The notes beneath the pieces are model-generated. The model was not told the origin of the DNA. It did no database searches and worked only from the letters and a program-made list of their open reading frames with translations. Shown here in pieces: positions 1 to 9,229 of a DNA stretch of 64,000 nt; the first letter of the stretch is position 1; each line of letters starts with the position of its first letter. This DNA comes from Bremia lactucae (lineage: Eukaryota > Oomycota > Peronosporomycetes > Peronosporales > Peronosporaceae): positions 182,424-246,423 of the forward strand of contig NC_090623.1 of NCBI RefSeq assembly GCF_004359215.1, read 5' to 3'. A program made the position numbers and the translations under genes.

Positions 1-1522
1 TCGATTCCGATTATCCTCGGAACTGCGATGAGCTGACGACAGCTCATCACGAACAGCGTGATATTTCCGTTCGTACTCCAACATGGAGTACGCACTCTTC
101 GAACGGTCTTCCAACCGCTCGATATGGTTAGCCTGCACCGTCTGCTCCAACGAGCGACGCTTGCCGTGCTCGTGATTCAGTCCTCCTCCAATTCATGGAG
201 GAATCTATCGATTTTGTCGATCCTCGACATTAGATCCGACAAACGGTTCGGATCTAAATTTCCCTCCTCCACCACAACGCTTGGTGGATTCCCACGGTGG
301 TCGGCGTTTCCTTGTGAAATGATCCAGAACTACCATGATGTGAAGAGGCAGCGAACGAGTTATCTTGTTCGCTGGCGTGGTTATCCACCTTCACATGACA
401 GCTGAGAGCCTCGTTCCCAGCTGGTTGTTGACGTTGAGGGCCTCGTCCGTCAGTATGACGGACCCATCCGATGGTTCAGAAAGCCCATCGGAAAAGAGGC
501 GCCTCTGGCGCTTGTAAATCGATTGCAAAACGTTAATCGCGTCACGCATCTCATTAGAGATGCGAGCCCTTCCCTAGGGCGAAGAAAGGGAATAGACATC
601 CCTTTTTACCCTATTCGATTTGTTAATCCAACACGGACAGGGATCACCCCACGTGAGTTATGGAAGTCCAGGCTCACGTGACAACCGATGCAATTTGTAC
701 TTTGCACCGGTTGGAGTTCGTTTCTCAAACTTAACGCGATTCGCGTTAAGTTTTTGAAGCCAGGCTTCGCGTTCAATGTCTTTGACATTGCGAATGAACG
801 CGCTCCAGGCTTGCATAAGCGAGACTTTATCTCGCTTTATGTTGCCACTATGCCATCGATGCTTGAAAGAAGCATCGAGATAAAAATCTTCCTCAGCGCA
901 TAAGTTCTTCGAACTGGGATCAAGGCCATGTAGCTTTGTCGCAATAAAAAGGGATATTATTGTGAGGAGTAATCTCCAGACAAGCCATTGATTAGCTGCT
1001 CGGGCAAAAACCACAGCTTCTCCTACTAGACATTTTAGTGTCTACGATCCCCTGAAAGGTACCCACCGAAATAGGGGTACCACCAGAACTTTTGTTACGA
1101 TGGCTTACGCCATCGTCATCACCTTGCACAGAAACAGGTGCAGGTGACCGTACGGGAGACGGAACGGACGATGAGGGATCATCCTCATCGTCGGAGCCAA
1201 ATAGACTATTATCTCGTCTATCAGAATGAGCCCTCACATTCGAAGGCTCATAGTCAGCCGCCTGACGTCTATCAGGCGACTTTTTTATTCTCCCCGAGAC
1301 GGCCATTTCGTCCGACTTGCATTCGTAGTCGACCTCCAAAGAGGGGTCGTATTCACGTGGTGAATCCCCACGTGCACCCGCAACATCTAGTGTAGCGCGA
1401 GTGGAAGATACCACGGCAGACTTTCCGTCTGCCACAAGAGATAACAGTGCGTCACCCGCGGCTGCACGAACCGCAGCCGAAGGCGCAGCACTATCAACAC
1501 CCCGCATGAATTTGTTCTTCAT
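1..1522 (-). pseudogene. Antisense ORF of gypsy element, copy 1 (acidic N-term, middle domain, coiled coil)
   Basis: An extra coding region on the strand opposite to pol. The ATG at 1522 opens a 176-codon frame rich in Ser, Asp and Arg, with the motif LEVDYECKSDE and several SP dipeptides. A second frame (1014-658) encodes a domain with F-K-H-R-W, QAWSAFIRNV and YKLHRLSRE motifs that aligns with copy 2 at 17673-17356. A third stretch (about 257-1) is a heptad-rich coiled coil (LEQTVQANHIERLEDRSK) with one frameshift, and it continues off the window. The region lies between the pol chromodomain and the 3' LTR. It is neither gag nor pol, and the function is unknown. At least two frameshifts break it. 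Confidence 0.6.
310..681 (+). pseudogene. Ty3/gypsy pol C-terminus with broken chromodomain (element E1)
   Basis: This is the last part of a gypsy polyprotein. The motif TSYLVRWRGYPPSHDS followed by EPRSQL and DVEGLVRQYD is a chromodomain of the kind that follows integrase in chromoviral elements and can guide integration to chromatin. A TGA at 403-405 sits where the family has the Trp of the SWEP motif, so the domain is interrupted. The frame stays open for 92 more codons to the TGA at 679-681, and this tail resembles the tail of the G1 copy at 17185-17397. The rest of the element lies left of the window. I infer a dead copy. Confidence 0.75.
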
Positions 1523-1639
1523 GCGATGGAATTAAAAATGATGGTTCTGACCAATCAACCTCGTTTTTAAATTAAGTGGTCACATAGTGACCACTCCATC
1601 CAATGACAGTTAGAGTGATTGTCGTTTAAGGGAGGTTGA

Positions 1640-1812
1640 TGTAACGGTGTGTATCGTTACATGAAATTATCACTTGAATGTTGTTAATTAATTTACTATC
1701 TAAAAGGTAGAAAATATTTGGAGGATATTACTTTATATAGTATTGTTCAGAAATCTTATCCATAAATAGGTATACACCATTATATTTATATATCACTCAG
1801 TCACCCGTTGCA
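1640..1812 (+). repeat. LTR-A, internally deleted (3' LTR of E1)
   Basis: It starts TGTAACGGTG right after the purine-rich AAGGGAGG (PPT-like, 1629-1636) and ends CCCGTTGCA. The first ~155 bp match the full 452-bp LTR-A copies at 7501-7952 and 19851-20302, and most of the remainder is missing. Its position next to E1 makes it the 3' LTR. Confidence 0.65.
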
Positions 1813-2900
1813 GCTGCGGCTAAAATGCTTAGAACGAATCTTGATGACACTAGTGCTGTAAAAGGGACCGATACAATGGCACCACGTCGCTGAGGCGCCG
1901 AAGACAAATATCATGATAATTCGTAAAACAAATATTATGATGATTCGTAAAAGCAAACGGGTTCAAATACTTACAATTGTAGCGTTAAAAACAATTTTGC
2001 GTGTTGGCTGTCACGTATGCAATATTCGCCGACATTATTATCCATAACAATAAACACCGACCATATTCCTACAATTCATGCGAAAGACCGCAATGTCCAT
2101 GCTCTTATATAAAAAAAAGATTCCAATGCTTTCGGTCGAAACCATGCACACGACGACGCTATTGCTCAAAACTTGAATGGTGTCGATTCTAACAAAACAC
2201 CCTCAGCTTACGCCTAAATGCGCTTTTCTTTCTTGATATCATCTGAAAAGTCGGGATATTTTCCCTTAACCGATGCATGGCTTCTTCCCGTTTTCATCGC
2301 ATGAGCTCGGCTTAATGACCATTTCGACGTTCTTGGTCCGTTTCTTAGCCTTCCAATAACGGCTGCTATTCCCGAAGCCGTTATTGCAGCACTTATTCCG
2401 CGCACCAGATAAAGACAAATTAAGCTTCCTATTGCTCTTACTTAGTGTCTTCGACGTCTTTTTATATTTCACGCCGTGATGATTCCATTCACTAACACGA
2501 CAATCGTGTCAGCGAGAATAATGGGGTAGCTATCGAGTTTTTTTCTACTTTTCGCTAGACTCGAGAATCGAAATCTCATTCAACTCAAACGCGACATAAA
2601 TGCCACCCTCTTCCTGAATTGTCGTCGTTTCCTAAGTCGTGAGTAAATTGCACGGCTCTCGAAATTCCAGACCAATGCCAAGCCCAATTCTTGTTCACAT
2701 TGCAAAATGGCGTCGCATTTGAGACCGTGCGCGTTTTATACGAAGCGTTCACGCTGTGCTCGTTCCATTGTTTCCTGGTCGAACACCTCGGTGGATAGTC
2801 CGTCTCAGCCAGCACAGTGCGCTCGAAACTACACGATCTCCTCTTTGCTGTGTGCGGCCATGAATAATTTTGTACTGCAAACTACTGTTGGGATATTCCA
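1813..2900. other. Unclassified stretch between two LTRs
   Basis: Only short open frames are visible, the best on the - strand (2815-2585, 2472-2266 and 2405-2214). They read like one eroded protein split by frameshifts, with Lys- and Asn-rich composition and several Cys in the 2472-2266 piece. I do not recognise a family. It could be a degraded DNA transposon or a host gene relic. Near 1905-1950 a short A+T-rich motif (ATATTATGATgATTCGTAAAA type) is repeated twice. Confidence 0.3.
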
Positions 2901-3433
2901 TGTAGGCGGGCACGTCGTAATGCGGCCACGCTCTGCTTAGACACACACCCTAGCACAGCGATGAAGCGGTTTAACCTGCTTCTTTTGCGTGCAGTGAGGT
3001 AGTTGTGGTGGGCGCGTTAGCAACCTCACCCAACACACTAAGTACTGTGATAAAAAGTCGTCACGGGAGCGGTAATCCGGCTCCTCGTGCGCACTTATCA
3101 AGTAGGAAGTAGTTTTCAGACTGATTTATATTTAATCGTATTAAATATAAATACCTATATTTACCAATTAAAATGTCATCTCTATAGATAACACTTAAAA
3201 TGTATTGCGAGCGTATGTTTCTAGATACCTCGTGTAATGGATGACGCTAGCCGTCATCCCTCCTAATGTGAACGCACCCATGTGCATCACATACACAAGG
3301 GTTGGTCACAAATGTGCACCACTCCCGAGTGCTGGGTCTAATTACTTTTATTTAATAATTGACCATCCCCTTAAGTACACCAAGTGTACATATCGCGGAC
3401 CGTGTAACATTAGGGCAACTTTAGCCCGTTACA
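2901..3433 (-). repeat. LTR-B, 3' LTR of a minus-strand gypsy element
   Basis: A 533-bp LTR with ends TGTA...TACA. It matches the LTR-B at 62496-63016 over its whole length and the partial copy at 5048-5234. Both the - strand chromodomain to its right and the PPT at 3434-3443 place it as the 3' LTR of a minus-strand element. Confidence 0.75.
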
Positions 3434-3443
3434 CCATCCCCCC
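3434..3443 (-). promoter_or_regulatory. Polypurine tract of the LTR-B element
   Basis: On the minus strand GGGGGGATGG directly abuts the LTR start TGTAACGGG. This is the expected site where plus-strand DNA synthesis is primed in LTR retrotransposons. It fixes the element orientation as minus. Confidence 0.65.
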
Positions 3444-4203
3444 ATAAAGAACGAATTTACATTTTTAAATTCGTCAAAGAGGAGAGAGGAACTGCGCAGC
3501 TTTACGCGCCGCTAGTTCACTCATTCACTCTAGCGCAAGGGTTTCCATACACGGCGCCAAAGATGCCACCTAAAAAGGGCCACGTTGGTGGGTGGTCTGC
3601 GAAGACGCCCACTCAACCTCACACTAAGCGCAAGCGTCGCGTTAATTTCGCCGGCCGCGTCAAATGCCTCTGTCGAAACGCCGACAGCCACTGCTGCTGT
3701 CGTGTTAACAGGGCTAAAGGATACATCCCACTTTGACAGTGAGGATGTTGATCGACTCATTGTCGACTACAATGAGTCGACACCGTTGCCGTCACCTCAT
3801 AGTAGTGATGCGGACAACGAGCTCATGAGGAAGGATGATGGTGCATTATTGCCCATCCAAACTTCTCTCATGGCTCACAACATGGAGACAGCAGCATTTA
3901 CGAATGCTGTCTCGTCGTCTGCACTGGAAAGCGCAGCGACAGGTAATGAGAGCGCTGCCCATAAAGGCGCAGTCGCTTCTCCGTTGCGTATAATCACAAC
4001 GCCTTATGCTCAGACCATAATACATCATGGTGCTGACATAAAGGATTCGGAGCCTAAAGCTCCGCCGACGGCACGTGAACGAGCTCAGTCGCGGTCGTTT
4101 CAAACGTGGCTATGTGACGGGTGGCATTCCAAAGATGCCCCCTCCATCTAAATGGCCTCTTTTAAACGGGTCAAGAGCGTCGCTCCTAGAGTGCGCTCTT
4201 CCA

Positions 4204-4289
4204 GACGCACCTAATTATTATGGCGTCTTTAAATCATGGAGGGCGAGACGCACCTAATTATTATGGCGTCTTTAAATCATGGAGGGCTC
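4204..4289. repeat. 43-bp tandem duplication inside antisense ORF copy 3
   Basis: The unit beginning GACGCACCTAATTATTATGG occurs at 4204-4246 and again at 4247-4289. Since 43 is not a multiple of 3, it shifts the reading frame. Copy 4 has a single unit at the equivalent place. Confidence 0.9.
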
Positions 4290-4507
4290 GCTTAGGTGTA
4301 TTTTCCCGATCCCGGTCGTGTTGCGTTCAAATGAAACGCCCGACCAATACGAGGCGGAATTCCTGCGCTGCATTCATCCGCATTCCGATGCGATGAAACA
4401 GCGGTCGCAGCGAATTAATTTCGCCCGCTTGCGTGTGAAAGAGATCATGGGCGGTACTGTACCCCCTATTTCTTTTCACAACGCTACTTCTGCTAGTCCA
4501 TTTGAGA

Positions 4508-4711
4508 CTAGCGAAGAGGCCTCAGCTGGTGCTCCTTTTCATAGGCAGCCACCAAGCCGGACACATCAATACGTAGGGTATCGATCGGTTCCCAAGAGTC
4601 AAAACTCTTCGGGAAACCTTTCCATTGGACGAGGATCTGATACCCTTTCCTCACGGAGCGGTTAATAAGCAACCTTCCAACAAGGAAGCGTTGATTCCCA
4701 CTCGCATCCAT
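4508..4711 (-). pseudogene. Gypsy pol chromodomain (LTR-B element)
   Basis: Minus-strand frame with NQRFLVGRLL, YQILVQWKGFPKSFDSWEPI and DVSGLVAAYE: a well-preserved chromodomain including the aromatic and SWEP positions. It is the C-terminal module of the integrase polyprotein. It lies wholly antisense to the readable + strand frames of antisense ORF copy 3, so both strands were under coding use here. The integrase core itself must lie in the gap or be lost. Confidence 0.8.
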
Positions 4712-4947
4712 CAGTGCAGGTGACGCCCGATAAGAGTGGCGATCTCGCCCACCTTCTCAAGGCTGCCTATCCTTCGTCCGTTCACTCTCATGCGTTAAGC
4801 GCTGCTGAACGACGTATTGCAGATCTTGAGGGTCAAGTCTCACGACTGACCTCGTATTTCGTTGATGTCCAAGCGAAGACTCGTCAGGGTTATGAACGCC
4901 TGAAGACTCGCTTGGACCTTTTTGAACGGATAATGCTGAGGGATCCG

Positions 4948-5047
4948 NNNNNNNNNNNNNNNNNNNNNNNNNNNNNNNNNNNNNNNNNNNNNNNNNNNNN
5001 NNNNNNNNNNNNNNNNNNNNNNNNNNNNNNNNNNNNNNNNNNNNNNN
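4948..5047. other. Assembly gap (100 N)
   Basis: Exactly 100 N, the usual placeholder for a scaffold join of unknown length. The gag, protease, RT and integrase of the LTR-B element would be expected here, so the real gap may be several kilobases. Confidence 0.98.
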
Positions 5048-5234
5048 CGCTGGGCGTCATCCCTCCTAATGTGAATGCACCCATGTGCATCACATCCACA
5101 AGTGTTGGTCACAAATGTGCACCACACCCGAGTGTTGGGTCTAATTACTATTATTTAGTAATTGACCATCCCCTTAAGTACCAAATGTACTTAATGGGGA
5201 CTGTGTAACATTAGGGCAACTCTAGCCCGTTACA
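5048..5234 (-). repeat. LTR-B, partial (5' LTR side)
   Basis: This matches 3250-3433 closely (GGCGTCATCCCTCCTAATGT start) and ends in the same CCCGTTACA. It is cut on its left by the gap. As the right-hand LTR of a - strand element it would be the 5' LTR. Confidence 0.75.
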
Positions 5235-7374
5235 CGAACCCTGATACCTCGGAAGGCCCTATCAACGTGATTGATGTCATCACGTAGGGTAAAAGAGACA
5301 TTATATTATAAAAGGACACGTTTATGAAGATTCCAATCAATATATTTCAATTTCATCCAAAACACATTCTAAAAATACGCATTTTTGCTCTTTTCACTTA
5401 GTCTTTGTGAATGCAACTTTGTTGCCAAAACTATCTCATTTGACGACTCGTATTTAAAGTGCCTTTTCTTAAGGAGTTGATGTTTTCATGCCGTGTTGTA
5501 AGAGCGGCCTACATCCATATCAGCTTATACAAATCATCTCGCTTTGATTTTAATTGAAATTAGGCACTAGTTTTTTTATCATTGGTCGACACCGCATCAC
5601 ACGCTTGTCTTAGTATGAGCATGGTAAGGTTTACAATTGAATTACTTATCAGACAAATGTAACGCAGTCAAAGTAATTGAATATTACATTCAGATTACAA
5701 GGAGCCTTTAGCCAAATACAGCACAGCTTTGTGTATTCTTCGTCTTAATAAGTTACAAGCAGGCCAGTATTGGCTGAGGATACCGTGCGATTAGCCTTTA
5801 TAGTTTGTAGAGAAAAAATAGCAGATGAATTGAAATCTGATTTGCAAATGATGATTGCGACTGCTATGATTTGGTCGCTCTGCTAAAGCGGTCTGCTCGG
5901 TCCAATCCTTATTTTTGCCCACAATTGCTTGTCAAGAAATTAATGATTTGACTCGGCCCAAGAATTAATCTTGACGCTTGACTCGGCCAGCAGCCAGTTA
6001 TATTGTTTACCTAAGATACGATAAACTTGTCCAACTTGAATCCAAGAAGACGTAATTTGTTAGATCACGCTCTATACTCAGCCAAATAAGAACGTGATCG
6101 CGAAAATCGTAGAGATGTCATTGTTTTGTAAGATTAGAAAAACTACGCATTCCTTTCTACTGCAGATTAAAACTACGTCGCGTTAAGAATCAGATAGGAG
6201 CGAAAGACTTTGATGGAATAATATCAACAGCAGCTAGGAGGCTTTCAGTTGAACTATGCATATCTAAATCATCACTTTCTTTTACGACACAAGAAATTCG
6301 ACCTAGCTCTAACAAGTTTCTGTTCGTCCATTAAAATTTGCAACAGAAAGCAATCGATCGAGAGCCGCAAATGAGTAGTGCTCTATGGTTTGGCACTCGT
6401 TTCATCAGAATTTGGGCTTCGGGCTTATATTCTGTGCAGCACATCTGCATTACATGTAACGAAGATCGATCAAATTTTACCAACGTTCCGGCAAAAGAGC
6501 GTCGGTTCTTTCAGTTGTACTCAGCGTCGGTCGTATGGGGAAAGAAGCTTGTAATATCATCTCGATCTTTTGCTAATTGGTTTATGCATTTGTTATGCCA
6601 TAAGAGTTTGGCCAGTCAATTGGAGCAAATCTCCGCCATCCATTTATTATAATGTCTCCCGCAGTAATTATTTTGAATAACTTTAATTACCTCGATAAAA
6701 GATATTTACAAGTTCAAAGAATATTCATTGAAGACATACGCCGCACTATGTGCTGATTGCCTCTATGATGCAAATTGCAATTAGGCAACGCACATGCGAA
6801 GACCAGTTACGAACGATTCCACCCATCACATGGTGTAGTCGCTAGTGTCTCTGTGACGTAGCGGCGAAGGTGCTGAAAAGAAAAGCCCCTTCTACTCGCA
6901 AAAAATCTTTCCGCTGTCAGTACCAACCGCTATAAAGTGTGCGTAATACTCATCGTGTAGCCATTACAGAGATTGATGTAGTGTTGCACCGCGATAAAAT
7001 TCATTCTTCCGATGATCATGGTCGCGCCATCCGCCCGCACTATAAAATCACTTTAGGTTCGCTTTTACCCAAGACGAGACATTAAATCGTTATAAGATTA
7101 AGAGTCTTTGCGCATCTTTATGAGGTAGACTTTTAGGAAGCAGCAGTGATGTTGCCTGCTGGCCAGTGTCAATCTAATGATGCACAGTATGTTACATAAA
7201 GTCAGTGCTTACAAAAATTAAATTTAGTTACCTTAACGACCTTCTGTTTGATGCTGGACCTTGCATCATTTATTTAATATTGAAAAAAAATATTTTAGAG
7301 AAACGCATTTCCTACCTTCTCACGTGGAGATTGCCTGATAAATCCATACGTGACCGACGCAGTCTATAACGGGG
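5235..7374. other. Unclassified region X (no recognised gene)
   Basis: About 2.1 kb of A+T-rich sequence with no recognised coding family. From 5736 rightwards it is repeated at 20303. The longest open frame that I note is 6338-6652 (+), which is also kept in the second copy (20903-21217), but it starts within an unrecognised context and has no familiar motif. 5235-5735 is not part of the repeat and holds nothing that I can name. Confidence 0.4.
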
Positions 7375-7500
7375 TGTATCGTTACATGAAGTTAACACTT
7401 TAAGGTTGTTAATTAATATATCATCTAAAAGGTAGAGAATATTACTTCACATGGTAATATTCTAAAAGTTTATCCATTGCTCGATATTGACCATCATATC
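7375..7500 (+). repeat. LTR-A fragment split by a second LTR-A
   Basis: It begins TATAACGGGG, a one-base variant of the LTR-A start, and matches the first ~125 bp of LTR-A. At 7501 another LTR-A starts. The same arrangement exists at 21930-22065. Confidence 0.7.
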
Positions 7501-7952
7501 TGTAACGGTGTAACGTTACATGAAATTAACACTTAAAGTTGTTAATTAATATATTTATCTAAAAGGTAGATAATAGTTGGAGGATATTACTTTATTTAGT
7601 AATGTTCAGAAATCTTATCCATAAATAGGTATAGACCATTACATCTATTTATCCCGCAGACTAATCAACTGTAGATGTAAACAAAAGAGCGAGACAGATA
7701 AGATAAGATAAGATTTCATTTGCATGTTTAGTATTAGTTTATAATTAAATTAGCGTTAACAGATAGAAAGAAGAGATACTTAATTATATTAATACAGTTT
7801 TCATTTAACCCTCTTTAAGCTAGTTGTCTTAAAGAGAAGTCTTCCTCTGCACGTACTAGTGTACGTAAAATAACGTAAGGCGCCACTCGCAACTGAAGCC
7901 GTGCGAAGTGGACTTGTACTGAAGCAGTACAAGTCAGTAGTACCACGCTACA
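7501..7952 (+). repeat. LTR-A, full length (5' LTR)
   Basis: 452 bp, the same length as the LTR-A at 19851-20302 (opposite strand). It starts TGTAACGG and ends GCTACA, and is followed by CC and the primer-binding site. It is the 5' LTR of the gag fragment that follows. Confidence 0.8.
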
Positions 7953-7954
7953 CC

Positions 7955-7962
7955 TGGTAGCA
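7955..7962 (+). promoter_or_regulatory. Primer-binding site (TGGTAGCA)
   Basis: TGGTAGCA two bases after the LTR end. It is complementary to a tRNA 3' end TGCTACCA, as in initiator Met tRNA. An 8-nt match is like the short PBS of yeast Ty3. The same octamer follows LTR-A, LTR-B and LTR-C copies in this window. Confidence 0.6.
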
Positions 7963-8002
7963 CTTTGTAGTCCGTCCAGGGACCACAGTTCCATCATCTA
8001 AT

Positions 8003-8566
8003 ATGGACATGTAACATGATAATGGAAACACGCATCATGTTTTGCGTGAAAGCTACTCCTTTCCAAGTGACATAGAAAGGAGTGCGGTCGAACGAATGAG
8101 TTCGACCGTAGGAAACGATGCCATCTTGGCAATGCTGTCCAATTTGGACAGAGATTCCCTATATTCAGCCATCGCCAAGTTCACACAACTTGAACTTGAC
8201 GAGTCAAAGATGAAAGTAGCCTTGCTTCATCAGCAAGGCTTTCAACAGGCAGAACTGTTGAGGTTACAACAGGTACAGACCCCTGTAGCTGGGATGACGC
8301 ACGCGCGTCGCCCTGAAACCTTAAAAATAGACATCTCTAAATATAGGGGAGTCGAATAAGACTTCCTTTTAAGGTGATTCGTCGAGTTGGACGATGCCAT
8401 AAGGGCTCGTCACATCGTCGACGAGCAAATGCAAGTCCCATTTACTCAACCATATTTGGCATTTGTGCCAAAACTTGGGTTTAGACCACAAGTTGCGCAA
8501 GCCATATGTATTTGGCTTGCTAGAGGCTTATAAAGCCCGGCTTAAACATACGTTTGAACCGCCCAC
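8003..8566 (+). pseudogene. Gypsy gag, 5' fragment
   Basis: The ATG at 8003 is followed by a stop three codons later. The conserved gag frame is then readable (SDIERSAVERMSS, NDAILAMLSNLDRDSL, a Gln-rich stretch HQQGFQQAELLRLQQVQT) up to about 8360 and, in another frame, to the KARLKHTFEPP motif near 8566. There sequence of another gag family begins. The capsid C-terminal half and zinc knuckle are missing. Confidence 0.75.
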
Positions 8567-8750
8567 ACTGCCAACATTCTGCCGGAAGTGGTAGAGGTTG
8601 GAGCGGGAGGGGGCCTAAATTTCGGCGGAAGCATTTGATGCTTTACGGCACGAGGTGTAACACCACGTCTGCATTGCCCAACTCCATAGGAGTGGCATCT
8701 GTCCTCTCGGCCGACGGCTGGAGAGGTGCACGGGATGAAAGGCTAGGCTC
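8567..8750 (-). pseudogene. LTR-B-family gag fragment
   Basis: The segment around 8660-8720 (GTCTGCATTGCCCAACTCC, CTCTCGGCCGACGGCT) matches the LTR-B gag at 61540-61600, just before the zinc-knuckle coding part. It is wedged between the + strand gag fragment and element H. Confidence 0.6.
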
Positions 8751-9214
8751 CCCCCGTTGACATACCTCGCAAGCACGAGTGTACTTGCGCACGAAGTGAT
8801 ACTGGCGAGGCTAGCAAAAGTCGTGACTTACTGTGATATTAGTCTTAAGTCCACGATGCCCACTTGTTGGTGCGTCGTGACACTAATGCATGATGCGCAA
8901 GCGCTAATCATTGTGAGTTGGGACGACGGCACGTGGAGTGTCGCGACAACGGCTGTGTAGTACAATAAGCCGTTGCGTGTTGCGCATCGATCGGACGACA
9001 AGCGATACAAAGCTAGTGAATCGTTAAAAGATTTATCGGATGGATTCATTAGATGATGCATTAAACGCAGAAGGTCCTTATCTTCTGCGCAGACTTTCTT
9101 GATGTCATCAAATAAGGTTGATGACGGAACACTTGAAATGAGTGTTGCAGCAGTGGGATTATTTCCACTGTTGGCATGAGCAGCCGGCTCGAAATCGGGT
9201 CGGCGTGATAACAC
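8751..9214 (-). pseudogene. Element H: RNase H/integrase linker and integrase N-terminus
   Basis: Minus-strand frame 9214-8828 starts LSRRPDFEPAAHANSGNNP and continues through the linker into the zinc-binding region of integrase (equivalent part of J at 27190-27400). The catalytic core and everything downstream are absent: at 8750 the sequence changes to an unrelated gag fragment. Confidence 0.7.
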
Positions 9215-9229
9215 ATCAGCGACGACATT

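Larger units (their letters stand above)
3563..4947 (+). pseudogene. Antisense ORF of gypsy element, copy 3 (best preserved)
   Basis: This runs opposite to the - strand pol. The ATG at 3563 gives MPPKKGHVGGWSAKTPTQPH with a basic stretch KRKRR. After a frameshift, a long frame (to 4151) carries an acidic region with DRLIVDYNESTPLPSPH and MRKDDGALLPIQT. Overlapping frames then encode a middle domain (YEAEFLRC..HPHSDAMKQRS, INFARLRVKEIMGG) up to 4665. A final frame from 4714 is a coiled coil (ALSAAERRIADLEGQVSRL, then TRQGYERLKTRLDLF) that runs into the assembly gap. A 43-bp tandem duplication (4204-4289) causes one frameshift. Copy 4 (48230-49470) is a clear homologue. Function unknown; no signal peptide or membrane segment is visible. 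Confidence 0.6.
5736..8183 (+). repeat. 2.45-kb segmental duplication, copy 1 (partner 20303-22749)
   Basis: Region X, two nested LTR-A copies, the primer-binding site and the first ~180 bp of gag are present in the same order and orientation at 20303-22749. By eye they differ by scattered substitutions and 1-3 bp indels only. The match starts at TTCTTCGTCTTAATAAG and stops abruptly inside gag at CGCCAAGTTCA. Confidence 0.9.

Noticed and set aside
403..405. TGA in the chromodomain as a recoded Trp codon
   Set aside because: Host genes here (PLAC8, FYVE) use TGG for Trp and TAA stops, and all neighbouring elements carry random stops of every type, so TGA is a mutation.
992..1522. Long minus frame as an independent host gene
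   Set aside because: It is fixed in position relative to LTR and pol in several elements, so it belongs to the retrotransposon.
1950..1975. GGTTCAAAT string as a tRNA T-arm
   Set aside because: No matching acceptor, D or anticodon arms are found around it. No other tRNA candidate was convincing in the window.
3585..4151. Possible secreted RXLR-type effector
   Set aside because: No signal peptide and no RXLR-EER arrangement; homologous frames occur in other elements opposite to pol.
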